Assembly (NCBI RefSeq): GCF_008806385.1
Contig: NZ_VZZK01000031.1
Location: forward strand, 22,439 to 86,438
Direction: 5' to 3'
DNA length: 64,000 nucleotides
Source: Methylobacterium soli
GTDB lineage: Bacteria; Pseudomonadota; Alphaproteobacteria; Rhizobiales; Beijerinckiaceae
How positions within the stretch are numbered: the stretch's first letter is position 1; each line of letters begins with the position of its first letter. A model generated the notes under the pieces. It did not search any database. It had not been told where the DNA came from and saw only the letters and a list, made by a program, of their open reading frames with translations. The position numbers and the translations under genes are program-made. Positions 1-9,288 of this stretch are shown here, in pieces.

Positions 1-449
1 GCTCGGGCAGCTGGTTCGGCACCGGCCCGGGCGAGGGGGTGGCCAAGCGCCACCTGCCCGACGCACATACGGACTTCATCTTCTCCGTCACCGGTGAGGA
101 GTTCGGCGTGATCGTCTGCCTCTGCCTCGTTGCCCTGTTCGTCTACATCGTGATGCGCGGTCTCAAGCTCGCGCGCCGCACCGACGACACCTTCTCGCGG
201 CTGGCGATCACGGGACTCACCACCCTGTTCGGCCTGCAGGCCTGCATCAACATGGCGGTGAACACCCAGCTGATGCCCGCCAAGGGCATGACGCTGCCCT
301 TCGTCTCCTACGGCGGCTCCTCGCTGATCTCCCTGGCGCTGGGCATGGGCTTCCTGATCGCGCTGACCCGCAAGCGGCCTCGCGTCACCATGCTCAGCCA
401 GAAGCCGCCCGGGACCGCGCCCGCCACTGTCGCCGGAGTGATGCGGTGA
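1..449 (+). CDS. ftsW: Lipid II polymerase / SEDS divisome protein FtsW, C-terminal part
   Basis: The 5' end lies outside the window; the frame is open from base 3 (reads SGSWFGTGPGEG) to the TGA at 447-449. FtsW is the SEDS-family septal glycan polymerase of the inner membrane and works with FtsI. The roughly 148 visible residues hold the conserved GTGPGEGVAKRHLPDAHTD loop, several hydrophobic membrane segments and the SEDS hallmark PFVSYGGSSL near the C-terminus, followed by a short basic cytoplasmic tail. The stop overlaps the murG GTG start by 4 bp, so the two are translationally coupled. Family identity is secure from motifs and from its place before murG. Confidence 0.95.
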   Translation, partial: SGSWFGTGPGEGVAKRHLPDAHTDFIFSVTGEEFGVIVCLCLVALFVYIVMRGLKLARRTDDTFSRLAITGLTTLFGLQACINMAVNTQLMPAKGMTLPFVSYGGSSLISLALGMGFLIALTRKRPRVTMLSQKPPGTAPATVAGVMR

Positions 450-1555
450 CGGTGTTCCAGGCCACCATCCTCCTCTGTGCCGGCGGCACCGGGGGGCATC
501 TCTTCCCGGCCGAGAGCCTCGCCCACGCGCTGCGCGCCCGCGGCGTGCGGGTGGTGCTCGCCACCGATGCGCGGGTCGATTCGATCGCCGGCGGGTTCCC
601 GGCCTCCGAGATCGTCACCATCGCGTCGGCGACGCCGTCCGGCCGCTCGCCCCTGAAGCGCGCGGGCGCGATCCTGACCCTCGGGCGCGGCTTCGGCGCG
701 GCGGCACGCGAGATCCGGCGCATCAACCCGGCCGCCATCGTGGGCTTCGGCGGCTACCCGACCGTGCCGCCGGTGCTCGCCGGCCAGATCCTGCGCGTGC
801 CCACGATCCTGCACGAGCAGAACGCCGTGATGGGCCGGGCGAACGCCTTCCTGGCGCGGGGCGCTCGCACCATCGCGACGGGCTTCGCGGCCGTGCGCGG
901 CGTGCCCGACAAGGCCAAGGCGCCCCGAATTCACACCGGCAACCCCTTGCGCCCCGCGGTGCTCGAGGCGGCGAAGACGCCCTATCCCCTGCTCGGTTCC
1001 GAGGACGACCTGCATCTCCTCGTCTTCGGCGGCAGCCAGGGCGCGCGGGTGATGGGCGAGGTGGTGCCCAAGGCGATCGCGCAATTGCCGGCCGATATCC
1101 GGGCGCGGCTGAACCTCGTGCAGCAGGCCCGCCCCGAGGATCTCACCGCGGTCCAGAACGATTACCTCGCCATGGGCCTGCGCAGCATCGAGGCGGCCCC
1201 CTTCTTCCGCGACCTGCCGGGCCGCATGGCGCGCAGCCATCTGGTGGTTTCGCGCTCGGGCGCCTCGACGGTCTCGGAGCTCGCGGCCATCGGCCGGCCC
1301 GCGATCCTAGTGCCGCTTCCCGGGGCCCTCGATCAGGACCAGGCCGCCAACGCCGCGACGCTCGCCGGCATCGGCGCCGCGCTCAGCCTGCCCCAGTCGA
1401 GCTTCACGCCGGACCGCCTCACCTCCGAGCTCGTCGATCTCTTCGGAAATCCGGAAAAATTGACCGGCGCCGCATCAGCGGCCAAAAGCGCGGGCATTCA
1501 CGACGCCGCCGAGCGGCTTGCCACCGTCGTCATCGAGACGGCAGCCCGCATCTGA
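446..1555 (+). CDS. murG: UDP-GlcNAc:undecaprenyl-PP-MurNAc-pentapeptide GlcNAc transferase MurG
   Basis: MurG (GT28, peripheral inner membrane) converts lipid I to lipid II. The protein is 369 aa, the usual length. Visible motifs are the N-terminal glycine loop GGTGGH at residues 13-18, the membrane-side HEQNAVMGRAN segment, GGSQGAR in the middle, and the C-terminal nucleotide-sugar site (SRSGASTVSELAAIGRP followed by DQDQAANA). The start is a GTG overlapping the ftsW stop, which is normal for this cluster; no better ATG lies nearby. It is followed after 73 bp by murC. Confidence 0.97.
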   Translation: MTVFQATILLCAGGTGGHLFPAESLAHALRARGVRVVLATDARVDSIAGGFPASEIVTIASATPSGRSPLKRAGAILTLGRGFGAAAREIRRINPAAIVGFGGYPTVPPVLAGQILRVPTILHEQNAVMGRANAFLARGARTIATGFAAVRGVPDKAKAPRIHTGNPLRPAVLEAAKTPYPLLGSEDDLHLLVFGGSQGARVMGEVVPKAIAQLPADIRARLNLVQQARPEDLTAVQNDYLAMGLRSIEAAPFFRDLPGRMARSHLVVSRSGASTVSELAAIGRPAILVPLPGALDQDQAANAATLAGIGAALSLPQSSFTPDRLTSELVDLFGNPEKLTGAASAAKSAGIHDAAERLATVVIETAARI

Positions 1556-1628
1556 TTGTTTCCGGGATCTCGCCCCCGCGGCGCCCGGCAAGGCGCGCCG
1601 CGCCTTCCAAGACGGAACGGTTCTTCCC

Positions 1629-3035
1629 ATGAAGCTGCCCGACAAGCTCGGACCCATCCACTTCATCGGCATCGGCGGCATCGGCATGTCCGGCATCGCC
1701 GAGGTGATGCACAACCTCGGCTACACGGTGCAGGGGTCGGACGCGAACGACAACGCCAATGTCCGGCGTCTCACCGAGAAGGGCATGAGGACCTTCGTCG
1801 GCCACGCGGCCGAGAATGTCGAGGAGGCCGCCCTCGTGGTGGTCTCCACCGCGATCCGCCGGGACAACCCCGAGCTCGCGGCGGCCCGCGAGCGCCGGCT
1901 GCCGGTGGTGCGCCGGGCCGAGATGCTGGCCGAGCTGATGCGGTTCAAGTCCTGCGTCGCCATCGCGGGCACGCATGGCAAGACCACGACGACCTCCCTG
2001 GTGGCGACGCTGCTCGACGCCGGCAACCTCGACCCTACCGTGATCAACGGCGGCATCATCAATGCCTACGGCACCAATGCCCGCATGGGCGAGGGCGAGT
2101 GGATGGTGGTGGAGGCCGACGAATCGGACGGCACCTTCCTCAAGCTCCCGGCCGATGTCGCCATCGTCACCAATATCGATCCGGAGCATCTCGACCATTT
2201 CGGCTCGTTCGAGGCCGTGAAGGACGCCTTCCGGCGCTTCATCGACAACATCCCGTTCTACGGCTTCGCCGTGATGTGCATCGACCACCCGATTGTGCAG
2301 GACCTCGTCGGCCATATCGAGGACCGGCGCATCATCACCTACGGCGAGAACCCGCAGGCCGATGTCCGCCTGATCGACGTTGACCTGAAGGGCGGCCAGA
2401 GCCGCTTCCGGGTGATGATCCGCGACCGGCGCCCCGGCTTCCGCATGGAGATGGAGGACCTCGTCCTGCCCATGCCCGGCAAGCACAACGCCCTGAACGC
2501 CACCGCGGCGCTCGCCGTCGCGCACGAGCTCGGCGTCTCGTCGGACGCGATCCGCAAGGCGCTCGCGGGCTTTGGCGGCGTCAAGCGCCGCTTCACCCGC
2601 ACGGGGGAATGGAACGGCGCCACGATCTTCGACGATTACGGGCATCATCCGGTGGAGATCAAGGCGGTGCTCAAGGCGGCCCGCGCATCGACGGACGGCA
2701 ATGTCGTGGCGATCGTGCAGCCGCACCGCTACTCCCGCCTGCAATCGCTGTTCGATGATTTCTGCACCTGCTTCAACGACGCCGACACGGTGATCGTCGC
2801 CCCCGTCTACGCGGCGGGCGAGCAGCCGATCGAGGGCATCGACCGAGACAGCCTGGTGGCGGGCCTCAAGTCCCGCGGCCATCGCAACGCCATCGCGCTC
2901 GAGCGCTCGGAGGACCTCGCCGGCATCGTGGGCGGCCTCGCCCAGGCCGGCGACTACGTCGTCTGCCTCGGCGCCGGCAACATCACCCAGTGGGCCTACG
3001 CCCTTCCGGGCGAACTCGCGACGCTGAAGGGATGA
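1629..3035 (+). CDS. murC: UDP-N-acetylmuramate--L-alanine ligase MurC
   Basis: This cytoplasmic ATP-dependent ligase adds the first L-Ala of the peptidoglycan stem. It has 468 aa, typical for MurC. Domains run in the usual order: Rossmann UDP-binding domain with GIGGIG at residues 14-19, central ATPase domain with P-loop GTHGKT at about 114-119, and C-terminal domain with DDYGHHPVEI. The ATG at 1629 was chosen because the family begins just before the IHFIGIGG motif; a longer in-frame extension from 1518 would run back into murG. The TGA overlaps the murB ATG by 4 bp. Confidence 0.97.
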   Translation: MKLPDKLGPIHFIGIGGIGMSGIAEVMHNLGYTVQGSDANDNANVRRLTEKGMRTFVGHAAENVEEAALVVVSTAIRRDNPELAAARERRLPVVRRAEMLAELMRFKSCVAIAGTHGKTTTTSLVATLLDAGNLDPTVINGGIINAYGTNARMGEGEWMVVEADESDGTFLKLPADVAIVTNIDPEHLDHFGSFEAVKDAFRRFIDNIPFYGFAVMCIDHPIVQDLVGHIEDRRIITYGENPQADVRLIDVDLKGGQSRFRVMIRDRRPGFRMEMEDLVLPMPGKHNALNATAALAVAHELGVSSDAIRKALAGFGGVKRRFTRTGEWNGATIFDDYGHHPVEIKAVLKAARASTDGNVVAIVQPHRYSRLQSLFDDFCTCFNDADTVIVAPVYAAGEQPIEGIDRDSLVAGLKSRGHRNAIALERSEDLAGIVGGLAQAGDYVVCLGAGNITQWAYALPGELATLKG

Positions 3036-3955
3036 GCGCCTTCGCGGACATTACTCCGGCCCTGCGGGGCGCCATCCCGAACCTGCGCGGCCGCCTTCTC
3101 GCGAATCAGCCGCTCTCGGATCTCACCTGGTTCCGCGTCGGCGGCCCGGCGCAGGTCCTGTTCACGCCGGCCGACGAGGCGGATCTCGCCGCGCTCCTCG
3201 CTGGACTCGATCCGGAGATCCCCGTCACGGTCATCGGCCTCGGCTCGAACCTGATCGTGCGCGACGGCGGCGTGCCGGGCGTGGTGATCCGGCTCGGCGG
3301 CAGGGCCTTCGGATCGGTCGAGATCGACGGGGACACCCTGCGCGCCGGGACCGCGGTGCCGGACATGCGCCTCGCCAAGGCCGCCGCCGAGGCCGGCCTC
3401 GACGGGCTCGCCTTCTTCCGCGGCATTCCGGGCTCCGTCGGGGGGGCGCTCCGCATGAATGCCGGCGCGCATGGGGGCGAGACCACCGACGTGCTGGTGG
3501 AGGCGCGGGGCGTCGACCGCAGCGGTCGGCTCCGCAGCTTCACCCACGCGGAGATGGGCTTCCGCTACCGGCATTCCTCGGCCCCCGACGACGTGATCTT
3601 CACCTCCGCCCTGTTCCGGGGCCGCCCCGGCGACCGCGCGGCGATCGAGGCCGAGATGGACCGGGTCACGGCGGCGCGCGAGGCCGCCCAACCGATTCGC
3701 GAGCGCACCGGCGGCTCGACCTTCAAGAACCCGGACGGCGGCAAGGCTTGGCAGCTCGTCGACGCGGCCGGCTGCCGCGGCCTGACCCTGGGGGGCGCCC
3801 AGGTCTCCGAGATGCATTGCAACTTCCTGATCAACCAGGGCGGTGCCACCGCGGCGGATATCGAGGGCCTCGGCGAGGAGGTGCGCCGCCGCGTGCGCGA
3901 GACCTCGGGGGTCACGCTGCACTGGGAGATCAAGCGAATCGGGATCGCTGCCTGA
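3032..3955 (+). CDS. murB: UDP-N-acetylenolpyruvoylglucosamine reductase MurB
   Basis: This FAD- and NADPH-dependent cytoplasmic enzyme reduces UDP-GlcNAc-enolpyruvate to UDP-MurNAc. It has 307 aa. Motifs seen are the FAD-binding GLGSNLIVRDGG and GIPGSVGGALRMNAGAHGGE, the active-site region GGSTFKNPDGG with the proton-donor Ser, and the C-terminal catalytic Glu region LHWEIKRIG. The short form matches the type II MurB of alphaproteobacteria. The ATG at 3032 overlaps the murC stop. After the stop comes about 200 bp without a gene, containing a possible small repeat element, before ddl. Confidence 0.96.
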   Translation: MSAFADITPALRGAIPNLRGRLLANQPLSDLTWFRVGGPAQVLFTPADEADLAALLAGLDPEIPVTVIGLGSNLIVRDGGVPGVVIRLGGRAFGSVEIDGDTLRAGTAVPDMRLAKAAAEAGLDGLAFFRGIPGSVGGALRMNAGAHGGETTDVLVEARGVDRSGRLRSFTHAEMGFRYRHSSAPDDVIFTSALFRGRPGDRAAIEAEMDRVTAAREAAQPIRERTGGSTFKNPDGGKAWQLVDAAGCRGLTLGGAQVSEMHCNFLINQGGATAADIEGLGEEVRRRVRETSGVTLHWEIKRIGIAA

Positions 3956-3981
3956 CAGGAGATCGACAACCGGGCGCGATT

Positions 3982-4094
3982 CCCCCTTGCTGAGAGGGGG
4001 CAGGGATCGAAGAGCCCGCGTGGGGGTGTTCCAGCAGGCACCGCCGCGATCCTCCCGGCACCACGCCGCGCTCCGGCTCCTGCCTGCAAGGGGG
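3982..4094. repeat. Possible MITE/REP-like intergenic element with 9-bp terminal inverted repeats
   Basis: In the murB-ddl gap, CCCCCTTGC (3982-3990) is mirrored exactly by GCAAGGGGG (4086-4094), bounding a 113-bp GC-rich non-coding unit. A second small hairpin, CCCCCT with AGGGGG, sits inside the left end. No second copy was recognised by eye in this window, so the call rests on the terminal symmetry and non-coding position only. It could also be a simple RNA hairpin. Confidence 0.3.
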
Positions 4095-4158
4095 CGGAGC
4101 GTTCCGTCGCGGCCGGTCGTCAAGCCATCCGAACCACCTCCAACCCACGAGCCCGCCC

Positions 4159-5082
4159 ATGTCCAAGCACGTCGCCGTCCTGATGGGGGGCTGGTCCTCC
4201 GAGCGGAGTGTGTCGCTGAATTCCGGCACGGCCTGCGCCCGCGCCCTCGAACAGCAGGGCTACCGCGTCACGCCCGTCGATGTCGGGCCCGACATCGCGG
4301 CCGTGCTGACCCAGCTTCGGCCCGACGTCGCCTTCAACGCGCTGCACGGGCCGGCGGGCGAGGACGGCACGATCCAGGGCCTGCTCGAGATCCTGAAGAT
4401 TCCCTACACCCATTCGGGCGTGCTCGCCTCCGCGCTCGCGATGCATAAGGAACGTGCCAAAACGATCATGAAGGCGGCCGGCGTGAGCGTCCCGGAGGGC
4501 CGCGTCGTTAACCGTCATGATGCAGCCAAAGCACACCCGTTAACGCCTCCGTACGTCGTCAAACCGATCGCGGAGGGCTCCTCGATGGGCGTCATCATCG
4601 TGCGCGAAGGGCGCTCGCATCCGCCCCAGGAACTCGCCCGGGCGGACTGGCTCTACGGCGAGGAAGTCCTTGTTGAGACTTACGTTCCGGGCCGTGAGCT
4701 GACCTGCGCGGTGATGGGGGACCGGGCACTCGGCGTCATCGAGATCAAGCCGGCCTCGGGCGAGTGGTACGACTTCGACGCCAAGTACGCCGAGGGGGGG
4801 TCGATCCACGTCCTCCCGGCAGAAATTAAACCAAATGTTTACCAGCGTGTCCAAGAGTTGTCGTTAACGGCGCATCAAGCACTGGGCTGCCGGGGCGTCA
4901 GCCGTGCCGACCTTCGTTACGACGACACACCGGGGGGAACCGGTGCCCTCGTCGTGCTGGAGGTCAACACGCAACCCGGCATGACCCAGACGAGCCTTGT
5001 GCCTGAGATCGCGGCCCACGCTGGCTTGAGTTTCGGTGAGCTCGTTCAATGGATGGTGGAGGACGCAACGTTGGGTCGCTGA
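4159..5082 (+). CDS. ddl: D-alanine--D-alanine ligase Ddl
   Basis: This ATP-grasp enzyme joins two D-Ala for the peptidoglycan stem peptide. It has 307 aa, the usual DdlB size. Motifs are GGWSSERSVSLNSG at the N-terminus, HGPAGEDGTIQG, the ATP-grasp region PPYVVKPIAEGSSMGV, and the metal and substrate site EVNTQPGMTQTSLVPE near the C-terminus. The 3' half has unusually AT-rich codons for this region and three GTTAAC sites (4507, 4539, 4863), which may be embedded regulatory DNA for the downstream ftsQA genes. The end overlaps the ftsQ start by 34 bp. Confidence 0.97.
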   Translation: MSKHVAVLMGGWSSERSVSLNSGTACARALEQQGYRVTPVDVGPDIAAVLTQLRPDVAFNALHGPAGEDGTIQGLLEILKIPYTHSGVLASALAMHKERAKTIMKAAGVSVPEGRVVNRHDAAKAHPLTPPYVVKPIAEGSSMGVIIVREGRSHPPQELARADWLYGEEVLVETYVPGRELTCAVMGDRALGVIEIKPASGEWYDFDAKYAEGGSIHVLPAEIKPNVYQRVQELSLTAHQALGCRGVSRADLRYDDTPGGTGALVVLEVNTQPGMTQTSLVPEIAAHAGLSFGELVQWMVEDATLGR

Positions 5083-5990
5083 CCCCCGCCGGGTATCCCG
5101 GCGGCGAGGGGCCCCGCGCCGGCCTGCTGGCTCGGCTGCCCCGCTTCCTCCGGCGCGCCGCACCGCGCCGTGTCCGGCCCGCCCTGCCGATCGCGCAGCG
5201 CGTGCCGCGCCATATCGGCGTGATGGCGGTCTCGGCCTCCTTCGCGGTCGTGGCGGTCGCGGGCTTCGTGACCAGCGGCCGCTACGAGGCCTTCGTGGCC
5301 GAGCAGGGCCGGCCCCTCGATATCCTCGCGCGGATCGCCGGATTCGGCGTCGAGCGCGTCACCATCTCGGGCATCTCGCGCATGTATGAGCGGGAAGTGC
5401 TCGCCGCCGCCGGCATCGACTGGCGCTCGTCGGTCCTGTTTTTGGACGTCAACGAGGTGCGCGAGCGCCTGATCCGCGTACCGCTCATCGCCAGCGCCTC
5501 CGTGCGCAAGCTCTACCCGAACGAGATCGTCATCAACCAGGTGGAGCGCGAGCCCGCCGCCCTCTGGCAGAAGAACGGCGAGATCAGCGTCATCGCCGCC
5601 GACGGGACCGTGATCGACACCATGCGGGACGACCGTTACGCGAGCCTGCCGCTCGTGGTGGGCGACGACGCCAACACCAAGCTCAGCGAGTATCTCGGTC
5701 TGATCGCTGCCGCCGGCGCCCTCGGGGACCGGATCCGCGCCGGGACCTACGTCTCGGGCCGGCGCTGGACGCTGAAGCTCGACGGGGTCGACATTCGCCT
5801 GCCCGAGACCGGCAGCGCCGAGGCCCTGGCTCGCTTGGTCAAGCTCGAGCGCGACGCCCGGATCCTCGAGAAGGACGTCATCGCCGTCGACCTGCGCATG
5901 CCCGACCGGGTGGTCGTGCGTCTGACGGAGGAGGCGGCCGCGGCCCGCGCCGAGAGTCAGAAGAAGACCAAGAAGGGGACCGCGACATGA
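5049..5990 (+). CDS. ftsQ: Cell division protein FtsQ
   Basis: FtsQ is a bitopic inner-membrane protein that links early and late divisome proteins (FtsBL partner). It has 313 aa: a basic cytoplasmic N-terminus to about residue 55, one membrane helix (GVMAVSASFAVVAVAGFV), then the periplasmic POTRA domain (VERVTISGISRMYEREVL) and the FtsQ beta domain (RVPLIASASVRKLYPNEIVI, REPAALWQ). The C-terminus is Lys-rich. The ATG at 5049 lies inside ddl, an overlap common in alphaproteobacterial clusters. FtsA follows after 62 bp. Confidence 0.93.
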   Translation: MDGGGRNVGSLTPAGYPGGEGPRAGLLARLPRFLRRAAPRRVRPALPIAQRVPRHIGVMAVSASFAVVAVAGFVTSGRYEAFVAEQGRPLDILARIAGFGVERVTISGISRMYEREVLAAAGIDWRSSVLFLDVNEVRERLIRVPLIASASVRKLYPNEIVINQVEREPAALWQKNGEISVIAADGTVIDTMRDDRYASLPLVVGDDANTKLSEYLGLIAAAGALGDRIRAGTYVSGRRWTLKLDGVDIRLPETGSAEALARLVKLERDARILEKDVIAVDLRMPDRVVVRLTEEAAAARAESQKKTKKGTAT

Positions 5991-6052
5991 GCCGCCCGAC
6001 GCGCCTCTCCGCCCGCCCGTCCGTCCCCGAAATTTTCTCCCGGTAGCGTTCG

Positions 6053-7375
6053 ATGCACAGCCACCACGGCCTCACGCCGAGACTGAAGCCGCTCTCCGCC
6101 CGGCGGAGCACGACGCTGTCGGTTCTCGATATCGGCACCAGCAAGGTCGTCTGCCTCATCGCAGAGCTGCAGCCGGCCGAGGCGCTCTCGACCCTGCGGG
6201 GTCGGACGCACCTCGCCCGCATCATCGGCATCGGCCATCAGCGCTCGCTCGGGCTGAAGGGCGGCGCCATCGTCGACCTGGAGGCTGCCGAGGGCGCGAT
6301 CCGCCAGGCGGTCCACGCCGCCGAGCGGATGGCCAAGGTCGAGGTCCAGTCGGTCATCGTCAACATGTCCGGCGGGCGCCTCGCCTCGCAGCATTTCGAG
6401 GCGCGCGTGAACGTGCGCACCGGCACCGTCACGGGCTCGGATGTCGAGCGGGTGCTCGAGACCGCGAGCGCCCACGGCGTCAGCCCCGGACGGGCCGTGC
6501 TTCACGCCCTGCCGACGGGTTACGCCCTCGATGGCCAGGGTGCCGTGATCGACCCCTCGGGGATGATCGGCGATGCGCTCGGCGTCGACCTGCACGTCGT
6601 CACCAGCGAGGCGGCGGCCGCCCGCAACCTGATGCTCGCGGTGGAGCATTGCCACCTCGGCGTCGAGGCGGTGATCGCCACCCCCTACGCCGCCGGCCTC
6701 TCGGCTCTGGTCGACGACGAGGCGGAGATGGGCGTCTGCGTCGTCGATATGGGCGGCGGCACCACCAGCGTCGGCGTCTTCTCCGGCGGGCACCTCGTCC
6801 ACGTCGATGCCATCGCGGTGGGCGGCCACCACGTCACCATGGATATCGCCCGCGGGCTCTCGACCCGGGTCGCGGCGGCCGAGCGGCTGAAGACGCTCTA
6901 CGGCTCCGCCATCGCCACCCCGTCCGACGAGCGCGACATGATCGCGGTCCACGGCGTCGGCGAGGACGAGGGCGACGCCCCCGCCCATGTGCCGCGCTCC
7001 CAGCTCGTGCGGATCATCCGCCCCCGCGTCGAGGAGGTGATCGAGCTGGTGCGCGACCGGCTGCGCAATGCGGGCTTCGCCGCTCAGGCCGGGCGCCGCG
7101 TGGTGCTCACGGGCGGCGCGAGCCAGCTCGTCGGCCTGCCCGAGGTCACCCGCAGGGTGATGCAGGGACAGGTCCGGATCGGGCGTCCGCTCGGCATCCG
7201 GGGCCTGCCCGAGGCCGCCAAGGGGCCGGCCTTCTCGGCCGCCGTCGGCCTGCTGGTCTACCCGCAGGTGGCGCATGCGGAGCATTTCGAGCCGCGGGGG
7301 CAGGGCGCCTTCGCGGGTACCGGAACGGACGGCTACTTCTCGCGCGTCGGTCGCTGGATTCGCGAAAGTTTCTAG
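6053..7375 (+). CDS. ftsA: Cell division protein FtsA (actin-like Z-ring anchor)
   Basis: FtsA is an actin-fold ATPase that tethers FtsZ to the membrane. It has 440 aa. Seen are the phosphate-1 motif VLDIGTSKVVCLIAE, the phosphate-2 motif VVDMGGGTTSVGVFSGG, the adenosine motif GGASQLVGLPEV, and a C-terminal amphipathic tail (YFSRVGRWIRESF) that fits the membrane-targeting helix. The start at 6053 has no strong Shine-Dalgarno; it gives the normal short lead before the DIGTSK motif. It lies between ftsQ and ftsZ as in other alphaproteobacteria. Confidence 0.96.
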   Translation: MHSHHGLTPRLKPLSARRSTTLSVLDIGTSKVVCLIAELQPAEALSTLRGRTHLARIIGIGHQRSLGLKGGAIVDLEAAEGAIRQAVHAAERMAKVEVQSVIVNMSGGRLASQHFEARVNVRTGTVTGSDVERVLETASAHGVSPGRAVLHALPTGYALDGQGAVIDPSGMIGDALGVDLHVVTSEAAAARNLMLAVEHCHLGVEAVIATPYAAGLSALVDDEAEMGVCVVDMGGGTTSVGVFSGGHLVHVDAIAVGGHHVTMDIARGLSTRVAAAERLKTLYGSAIATPSDERDMIAVHGVGEDEGDAPAHVPRSQLVRIIRPRVEEVIELVRDRLRNAGFAAQAGRRVVLTGGASQLVGLPEVTRRVMQGQVRIGRPLGIRGLPEAAKGPAFSAAVGLLVYPQVAHAEHFEPRGQGAFAGTGTDGYFSRVGRWIRESF

Positions 7376-7478
7376 AGAGTTAGGCGCGGTCGCCCCTGGG
7401 CGCCCGCGTGAACCGCAGACATCGGCGCCGGCACTGGACGCCAGACACAAACCCGAAAGTCACGAGAGGCTCGACATC

Positions 7479-9254
7479 ATGGCCATTTCTCTGCAGGCGC
7501 CGGACATCCGGGAACTCAAGCCCCGCATCACCGTCTTCGGTGTCGGCGGCGCGGGCGGCAACGCCGTCAACAACATGATCGAGTCCGGTCTTCTCGGCTG
7601 CGAGTTCGTCGTCGCCAATACCGACGCGCAGGCGCTGACCTCGTCGAAGGCCGAGCGCGTCATCCAGATGGGCCTCGGCGTGACGCAGGGCCTCGGTGCC
7701 GGCTCGCATCCCGAGGTCGGCTCGGCCGCCGCCGAGGAGGTGATCGACGAGATCCGTGACCAGCTCTCGGGCGCTCACATGTGCTTCATCACGGCCGGCA
7801 TGGGCGGCGGCACCGGCACCGGTGCGGCCCCCGTCATCGCCCGCGCGGCCCGCGACATGGGCATCCTCACGGTCGGCGTCGTGACGAAGCCGTTCCAGTT
7901 CGAGGGCGTGCGCCGGATGCGCACCGCCGAGGCCGGAATCCAGGAGCTGCAGGCCTCCGTCGACACCCTGATCGTGATCCCGAACCAGAACCTGTTCCGG
8001 GTCGCCAACGAGAAGACGACCTTCGCGGACGCCTTCGCGATGGCCGACCAGGTGCTCTACTCGGGCGTCGCCTGCATCACCGACCTGATGGTCAAGGAAG
8101 GCCTGATCAACCTCGACTTCGCCGACGTCCGCGCGATCATGCGCGGCATGGGCAAGGCCATGATGGGCACCGGCGAGGCTTCCGGCGAGAAGCGCGCCAA
8201 CCGGGCTGCGGAAGCCGCCATCGCCAACCCGCTCCTCGACGATGTCTCGATGAAGGGTGCGCGCGGCCTGCTGATCTCGATCACGGGCGGCAACGACCTC
8301 ACCCTGTACGAGCTCGACGAGGCCGCCACGCGCATCCGAGAGGAGGTCGATTCGGACGCCAACATCATCCTGGGCGCCACCTTCGACGAGAGCCTCGACG
8401 GCATCATCCGCGTCTCGGTCGTCGCCACCGGCATCGAGCCGGCGCTGATCTCCGCGCATTCGCCGAACAATCCGGCGATCGCCGAGACCGAGCAGCGCAT
8501 CGCCGAGGTGGCCGAGCGCCTGCGCGCCGAGGCCCGTGCCCGCGCATCCCAGCCGGCCCCGTCGGCCCGCGCCGCCGAGCCGGCGCCGATGCCGCAGGCC
8601 CAGGCTCCCCAGCCCGCGAGCCCGCCCCGCCCCGCACTCCCGGAGGCGATGGTCACCCACGAGCTGCGCCATGAGATGCGGATGGAGCCGCACGCCGCGG
8701 TGGTGCGCGACGACGTCGTCCTGACCCAGTCGCAGCCGCGCGTCGCGATGCCCTACGCGGCCCCGCCGGTCGCGCAGCCCGAGCCTAGCCAGCCCCTGAA
8801 TGCCGGCCCGTTCGTGCCGCCGCGCCCGGCCGCTCCGGCTTCCGCCCCGCTCGCCCGCGCGCCGCGCATGCCGCAGATCCACGAGCTGCCCCCGATCGGG
8901 CAGGCCCAGATCCGCGCCAGCCGCGGCGAGGAGACCGCCGAGGCTCCGGCCGATTCCAAGCGCATGACCCTGCTGCGCCGCCTCGCCACCGTCGGGTTCG
9001 GCGGCCGCCGCGAGGAGGCCGAGCCGGCCCCCGTGCCCGCGCCCGCCCGGGCACCGGCCCCGCAGCAGCACAGCCTGCCGCCGGCCCCGCCCGCGCCCGA
9101 CTATGCCAAGCGCGCCCCCGCGCCCCAGGTCCCGCAGGGCTATCGCCCGGCGCAGGGCAATCTCGACGCCCAAGGCCGTCTCGCGCCGCAGCCGCGGATG
9201 ATGGACGACGATCAGCTCGAGATCCCGGCTTTCCTGCGCCGCCAGGCCAACTGA
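7479..9254 (+). CDS. ftsZ: Cell division GTPase FtsZ
   Basis: This tubulin-like GTPase forms the Z-ring. It has 591 aa, much longer than the roughly 380 aa of E. coli FtsZ. The globular domain occupies about residues 10-330 with GVGGAGGNAVNNM at the N-terminus and the tubulin signature GGGTGTG at about 109-115. It is followed by a Pro/Ala/Gln-rich disordered linker of roughly 240 residues and the conserved C-terminal peptide LEIPAFLRRQAN that binds FtsA. Long linkers are typical of alphaproteobacteria. The ATG at 7479 precedes the family start; the frame's upstream extension lies in the ftsA-ftsZ gap. Confidence 0.97.
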   Translation: MAISLQAPDIRELKPRITVFGVGGAGGNAVNNMIESGLLGCEFVVANTDAQALTSSKAERVIQMGLGVTQGLGAGSHPEVGSAAAEEVIDEIRDQLSGAHMCFITAGMGGGTGTGAAPVIARAARDMGILTVGVVTKPFQFEGVRRMRTAEAGIQELQASVDTLIVIPNQNLFRVANEKTTFADAFAMADQVLYSGVACITDLMVKEGLINLDFADVRAIMRGMGKAMMGTGEASGEKRANRAAEAAIANPLLDDVSMKGARGLLISITGGNDLTLYELDEAATRIREEVDSDANIILGATFDESLDGIIRVSVVATGIEPALISAHSPNNPAIAETEQRIAEVAERLRAEARARASQPAPSARAAEPAPMPQAQAPQPASPPRPALPEAMVTHELRHEMRMEPHAAVVRDDVVLTQSQPRVAMPYAAPPVAQPEPSQPLNAGPFVPPRPAAPASAPLARAPRMPQIHELPPIGQAQIRASRGEETAEAPADSKRMTLLRRLATVGFGGRREEAEPAPVPAPARAPAPQQHSLPPAPPAPDYAKRAPAPQVPQGYRPAQGNLDAQGRLAPQPRMMDDDQLEIPAFLRRQAN

Positions 9255-9263
9255 GCCGAAATT

Positions 9264-9288
9264 CCCCCGCGGGCCTTGTCCGCGGGGG
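9264..9288 (+). terminator. Hairpin downstream of ftsZ
   Basis: A perfect 9-bp stem, CCCCCGCGG (9264-9272) with CCGCGGGGG (9280-9288), and a 7-base loop begin 10 bp after the ftsZ stop. There is no U-tract, so it may be a Rho-independent-like or RNA-stabilising hairpin. Confidence 0.5.

Noticed and set aside
1518..1628. N-terminal extension of murC back to 1518
   Set aside because: It overlaps murG and precedes the family start; no ribosome binding site supports it.
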